Positions 60,250 through 64,000 of a stretch of 64,000 nt of DNA are shown here, piece after piece; positions within the stretch are counted from its first letter, which is position 1; every line of letters starts with the position of its first letter. The stretch is from Pogostemon cablin. Taxonomy: Eukaryota; Streptophyta; Magnoliopsida; Lamiales; Lamiaceae. The position numbers and the translations under genes are program-made. The stretch lies in the NCBI GenBank assembly GCA_023678885.1, contig CM042997.1, positions 22,636,064 to 22,700,063 of the forward strand, read 5' to 3'. Below the pieces are notes generated by a model. The model made no database searches and had not been told where the DNA came from. It saw only the letters and a list, made by a program, of their open reading frames with translations.

Positions 60250-60790
60250 TAAAATTCAAAATGCATATGGTTTAGAGAGTTGGGACATTAAAGGCGCACA
60301 TCTCACAGAATTTCCCAAAGACATCACCCGTCTAAGGTACTTGAATTTAAGAAAGAACAAAGTAAACATGATTCCCAGTTCCAAAACGAACCTTTCTTAT
60401 CTTGAAACCATGGATCTAAAAGAACTGATGTCAACGAGCTTACACAAGAAACATCATATATGCAGAGCCTCTGTCACCTATTTGTCCACAAAATTGACTC
60501 AGTTGCAGGTAATAATGTTGACCACTCGACTCAATGTGTTAATCTGAATGAAGGGATCAGCAACTTAACAAACTAACAGGACCTGTCTCGTGTAAATTTA
60601 GGCATCCTTAAAGAAATTGGAAAACTGGGACTCACCGGGCTCAATCAAGCAGGAAAACTGTAGATATTTGCGTGAAGCCGTTGAATTGATAGAGAATCTG
60701 AGAACACTGGATTTATCCTCAGCCACAAGAGAAGAGATTCATGATCAATATATTAAAATGCTGTGCGAGGCTAAGAGAGAGATTTAAGGT
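60250..60790 (+). pseudogene. Leucine-rich-repeat remnant of an NLR (CC-NBS-LRR) resistance gene
   Basis: Successive frames read as LRR segments: ESWDIKGAHLTEFPKDITRL, RYLNLRKNKVNMIPSSKTNL and YLETMDLKELMSTS, then DLSRVNLGILKEIGKLGL and REAVELIENLRTLDLSSA. The order (GA.LTEFP..I..L.YL.L..T.V..IPSS, then RVNLGILKEIGKL) matches the LRR region of RPM1-like CC-NBS-LRR receptors. Frameshifts and stops lie near 60545 and 60660, and there is no NB-ARC domain, so this is an isolated relic. It sits on the opposite strand to the hydrolase. Confidence 0.7.
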
Positions 60791-61318
60791 GAGGCGTTTT
60801 CAGATCAGATTAAGCAGATACAGAAATTATAGGATTTCGTTGTCGAGCATTAATGGAGGGAGTTCGATTCAGACTCGCGGTGAAGCCATGGAGTGAGAGA
60901 GATGGGAGAGAAGCTGTCGCAGAGCAGGGAGCGAGAATCCTAATTTATTTGAATTTAATTTCTGTATTTTCATTTAATTAAAGAAAATAATCAAATGTAT
61001 TGAACACAAAATTCCTTTATTATCCTTATCTAATTAATAAAACTTAAAGTTGGGTTTGAATTGAGTAATTTTAAATTCAATGAATTTAAAAATGAGTGTA
61101 TTTTAAATTAATTCATTTGAATTTTATTGTTTGGATAAATTATGTATCTTTGAAATGATTTCAAATTCATAATTCAAAAATTATTTTTAAAATAAAATTT
61201 TATATATGATAAATAAAAATAATAAAATTTTATTATATTAAATATTAAAATCTAAAATTTTATTAAAAATATTTTTTTTGGAAGAAAATTCTACCATCCA
61301 ACCTGTTAGAGTAGCATG
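60791..61318. other. Spacer
   Basis: The first 120 bp are purine-rich on the plus strand (pyrimidine-rich on the minus) and could be a leader exon of a minus-strand transcript. The rest is AT-rich without features. Confidence 0.35.
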
Positions 61319-61326
61319 CCCAGTGC

Positions 61327-62331
61327 CAGTGGCGGATCCAGAATAATGAAAATGGGGGTACGATATGTGGTTATAAAAATATTTTTTTATTATTTAAAAT
61401 CTACTATAAATAAATCAAAACACATAAATTATAATTAATTGAATTTTCATTTTAGAAAGCAATAAAACATTATTATCATAAATTTATAGCATAAATTTAT
61501 AAATATAATAGTGAATTAAGTGTAAATTTGTGTTAAAATTAATAAATTTTATTGAAATTTTTATATTAATAATATTATTATTTTTTGTGTTTATTTAAAT
61601 ACACAAGGTTTAAAATAAAATAAAAAATTATAGTATAATATTAAAAAAAATACATTTATAAAAATGAAAAACACAAATAAATAATACTCCCTCTGTCCCA
61701 TACTTATCTTCACACTTTCCGTTTTCGTCCGTCCCACACTTATGTTCACCACCCAAAAAAGGAAACTTTACATTAACTAACAACCTCAAAAGTTATCTTA
61801 ATTTCAAAAATACCACTATCACCTAACACACATAACATACTTTATAATTTATTTATTACCTAAAAATACCACAATACCCCTCAAAAGTCAATAAAGTTGG
61901 TCAAAAAGCAACTTTTCTTAAACTCCGTATCTACAGTGTCGGTGAACTTAACTCCGGGACGGAGGGAGTATAAAATAAAACGATTAAAAGAAACAAGAAA
62001 AAAAGGCAAAAGAAATAGGAGTAATATAAAGAAATGGAGAAGAAGCAGTTGGGTCATGCTGGTTTGCAGATTGGGCCGCTAATTGGCTGATGGCCTAAGG
62101 CATGCAGATTGGGCCGCTAATTGGTTGATGGCCTAAGGCCTTTAATTAAGTAAAAATAAAAAAGAGGAAAGTGTATAAATCAAGGTTCGATCCCTTGACT
62201 TGAGGGTACAAAGACTATCCTTAACCATCAAACTATGAGTGAATTTTAAGTATTAACACATATATATACTGACTATATTTCAATTTGGGGGTACAGCTGT
62301 ACCCCATTGTCCCTAGCTGGATCCGCCACTG
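61327..62331. mobile_element. Non-autonomous hAT-type transposon (1,005 bp) with nested MITE
   Basis: Perfect 15-bp inverted ends CAGTGGCGGATCCAG and CTGGATCCGCCACTG are flanked by an 8-bp target duplication, CCCAGTGC (61319-61326) and CCCAGCGC (62332-62339), with one mismatch. There is no transposase. The interior is AT-rich, carries a Stowaway-like MITE at 61687-61968, a tandem duplication of GCAGATTGGGCCGCTAATTGG (about 62066-62140) and a tRNA-like block at about 62160-62245. The right-end region resembles that of the element at 10344-11055, so the two are distant members of one family. Confidence 0.92.
61687..61968. mobile_element. Stowaway-like MITE nested in hAT-type element
   Basis: Left end CTCCCTCTGTCCC and right end GGGACGGAGGGAG are inverted repeats with TA on both sides. 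It is 282 bp long with no ORF. It inserted after the host hAT-type element was in place. Confidence 0.9.
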
Positions 62332-62339
62332 CCCAGCGC

Positions 62340-64000
62340 ACCCATTAGATTGGATAATTGTACTCTTCATATTTTGTATATAAACAATCTCATTGGAAAT
62401 TATATTATTAAAGACTGTTTTAATTTATCTATTTTGTGCATTATAACATATGCTTATTAGATAAAGCCCTAGACCAATTTAAGCTAAAATGTATGGTTAC
62501 GCATATGATGGTGATCATGGAATTTATACATAGAGCTTTGGTTTTAAACATGGTTCCGAGTCAAGAGTTTTTCTAAATGGGACAAAGAATAATTCAGTAA
62601 AGACTCGTACATATGATGAATGCTCGTCGGACGAGAATATTGTATTCCATCAATATTAGTGTTGTGACACAAATTCATATATGTGGATACTTATTAGAGA
62701 ATAAGTTTATCGAACATGATCCGTAGGAAATTCTTATTGGATATGTCGAAATTAGAATTTTCTAATTACGATAGTACAGGATTAGTCTTTAGACTTGAAG
62801 CACCATGGTAGTCTTGTGTGCTTCTTCTAATACTTAGATTTATCTTCTGATTGTTTAGCAATTATAAAGGAGGTATGTTGGGTATTATATTGATGTACAT
62901 GGAGACTTGTGTGTGGCTAAGATAGAATCTGACACTTGTCTAAGACAAGAGAAACTCCTGTGTATTTCATTGTTAATGATTCAAAGACCTTGGCCAAGGC
63001 AATGAGAATAAAGATTCATAATGAATCATTGTAACATGAAATAGAAACATAGTTATTGAGTTAGTAGAGTATCGACTAATATTCCTACTCTAGACTCAAT
63101 CAGGAGATTAACTGTTAGAAAGACCGTACGTGTATGTCACTCGTTAATTTGTAGGTTTACTCGCTATTTCACCTAACACTAGACGATCACGCTACTTGCT
63201 AGATGTTACCGTGATTAGTAGGTTCTTGAAATTAATTAGTTAATTTTAAGTAAATTAATTAATTGGATTAATTAATATAATAATGGTTATTTATAAGTTA
63301 CAAGTGTTGTAAGCGCACTACTAGAGTTAGTAGTGAACCTAAAGGATCACACCTTAATTTAGATGAACGAATTTTATCAATTGGAACAATAGTTAAATTG
63401 TTAACTATTTATTATAATTAAATAATTTGATTATTTAATTAAAATAAAAAAAAATGATAATGTTAATGGCATGTAAAGCAAGAATTATTGAAGTTAGTGG
63501 ATTGTAAAGCAAGCCACTCACTTTGAGAGTGGAAGATTGATATTCACGCCCATCTTCTCTATTAATATGATCGACATTTTCATGTTGATGTAGAGAGGAA
63601 GTATCGGCACTTCATGTTTTTGACAAAGAAAGGAAATAGTTCCCTTTTAAGTTAGAAATATTTGCTTATTCATTTTGTGAACAATTTTGGAGAATAATTA
63701 AATTGATAATTATTCTTCAATTTATTTTCTCTTATCACAAGTTGATACCGGAAACATTTATTGATATCAACAGTTATACACTACTAGCGAAGTGTAATAT
63801 CTGTGTTGTTTATTCAATTGGTGGATTACTTTAGAGATGATACACTTGGATCCCTTCTTGAGAAGAACGGAGTTTTAGCCACAATCCGGGAATCGATTCT
63901 CTCACTCCTTGCATCAATTGGAAGAAGTCTACGAGTGTAAGAATAATCTTTACGTAGATTTCTTTCAATATATATTTTAACACCGGATCCAATAATTGTT
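62340..64000. other. Repeat-like DNA, probably a retrotransposon LTR fragment
   Basis: No ORF longer than about 50 codons. The texture (transcribed-repeat-like mixed composition, a TTAATTAATTGG-rich middle near 63230-63290 and CACTACTAGAGTTAGTAGTG at 63318) resembles long copia LTRs or untranslated regions, but no pair of LTRs, primer-binding site or target duplication is inside the window. Unresolved. Confidence 0.35.

Overview
This is nuclear DNA from a flowering plant, most likely a eudicot. Genes have short exons, GT/AG introns and AT-rich introns and spacers, and the products are typical of plants: a type I metacaspase with an LSD1-type zinc finger, a plastid pterin-dehydratase-like RAF2 protein, a BOI-type RING protein, a type I MADS-box protein and PPR and NLR remnants. 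I cannot name the species; an asterid such as Lamiales is only a guess. No tRNA, rRNA or CRISPR array was found.

The left half is repeat-rich. Positions 1-9647 are a head-to-tail array of a 4,369-bp Ty1-copia unit on the minus strand, sharing 459-bp LTRs (LTR-internal-LTR-internal-LTR, running off the left edge). Its pol is dead, yet the units are nearly identical. Then come a hAT-type element with a perfect 8-bp target duplication (10344-11055), a palindromic minisatellite (about 12500-12890), a minus-strand solo Ty3-gypsy LTR (13682-15198), a Mutator-type element with a 9-bp target duplication (16337-17752) and long AT-rich spacers.

From 22.5 to 28.4 kb lie an apparently intact type I MADS-box gene, a broken PPR gene and a broken CRM-domain (CAF-like) splicing-factor gene whose exon-intron structure can still be read. 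Between 29 and 38.4 kb are MITEs, a second hAT-type element and a complete but non-autonomous Ty3-gypsy element (31921-38357). Its gag carries stop codons, a degenerate minisatellite occupies the place of pol, and that minisatellite holds a nested LTR-like insertion.

The right half is gene-rich: metacaspase (+, 38853-41029), RAF2-like (+, 42373-43198) convergent with a BOI-like RING gene (-, 43330-44141), mitochondrial F1 ATP synthase delta (+, 46631-51233, with a 4-kb intron), a CDC20-like APC/C activator (-, 51735-53890) and an alpha/beta hydrolase (-, 55131-58638). All six spliced models close in frame. An NLR leucine-rich-repeat remnant (about 60250-60790), a hAT-type element with a nested MITE (61327-62331) and repeat-like DNA end the window. 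The genes are independent transcription units with unrelated housekeeping, plastid, mitochondrial and defence roles. I found no operon-like or clustered pathway. The most unusual material is in the mobile elements: the dead-copy tandem array, a tRNA-like block fixed near one end of two hAT-type elements, and a duplicated splice acceptor in the RAF2-like gene.
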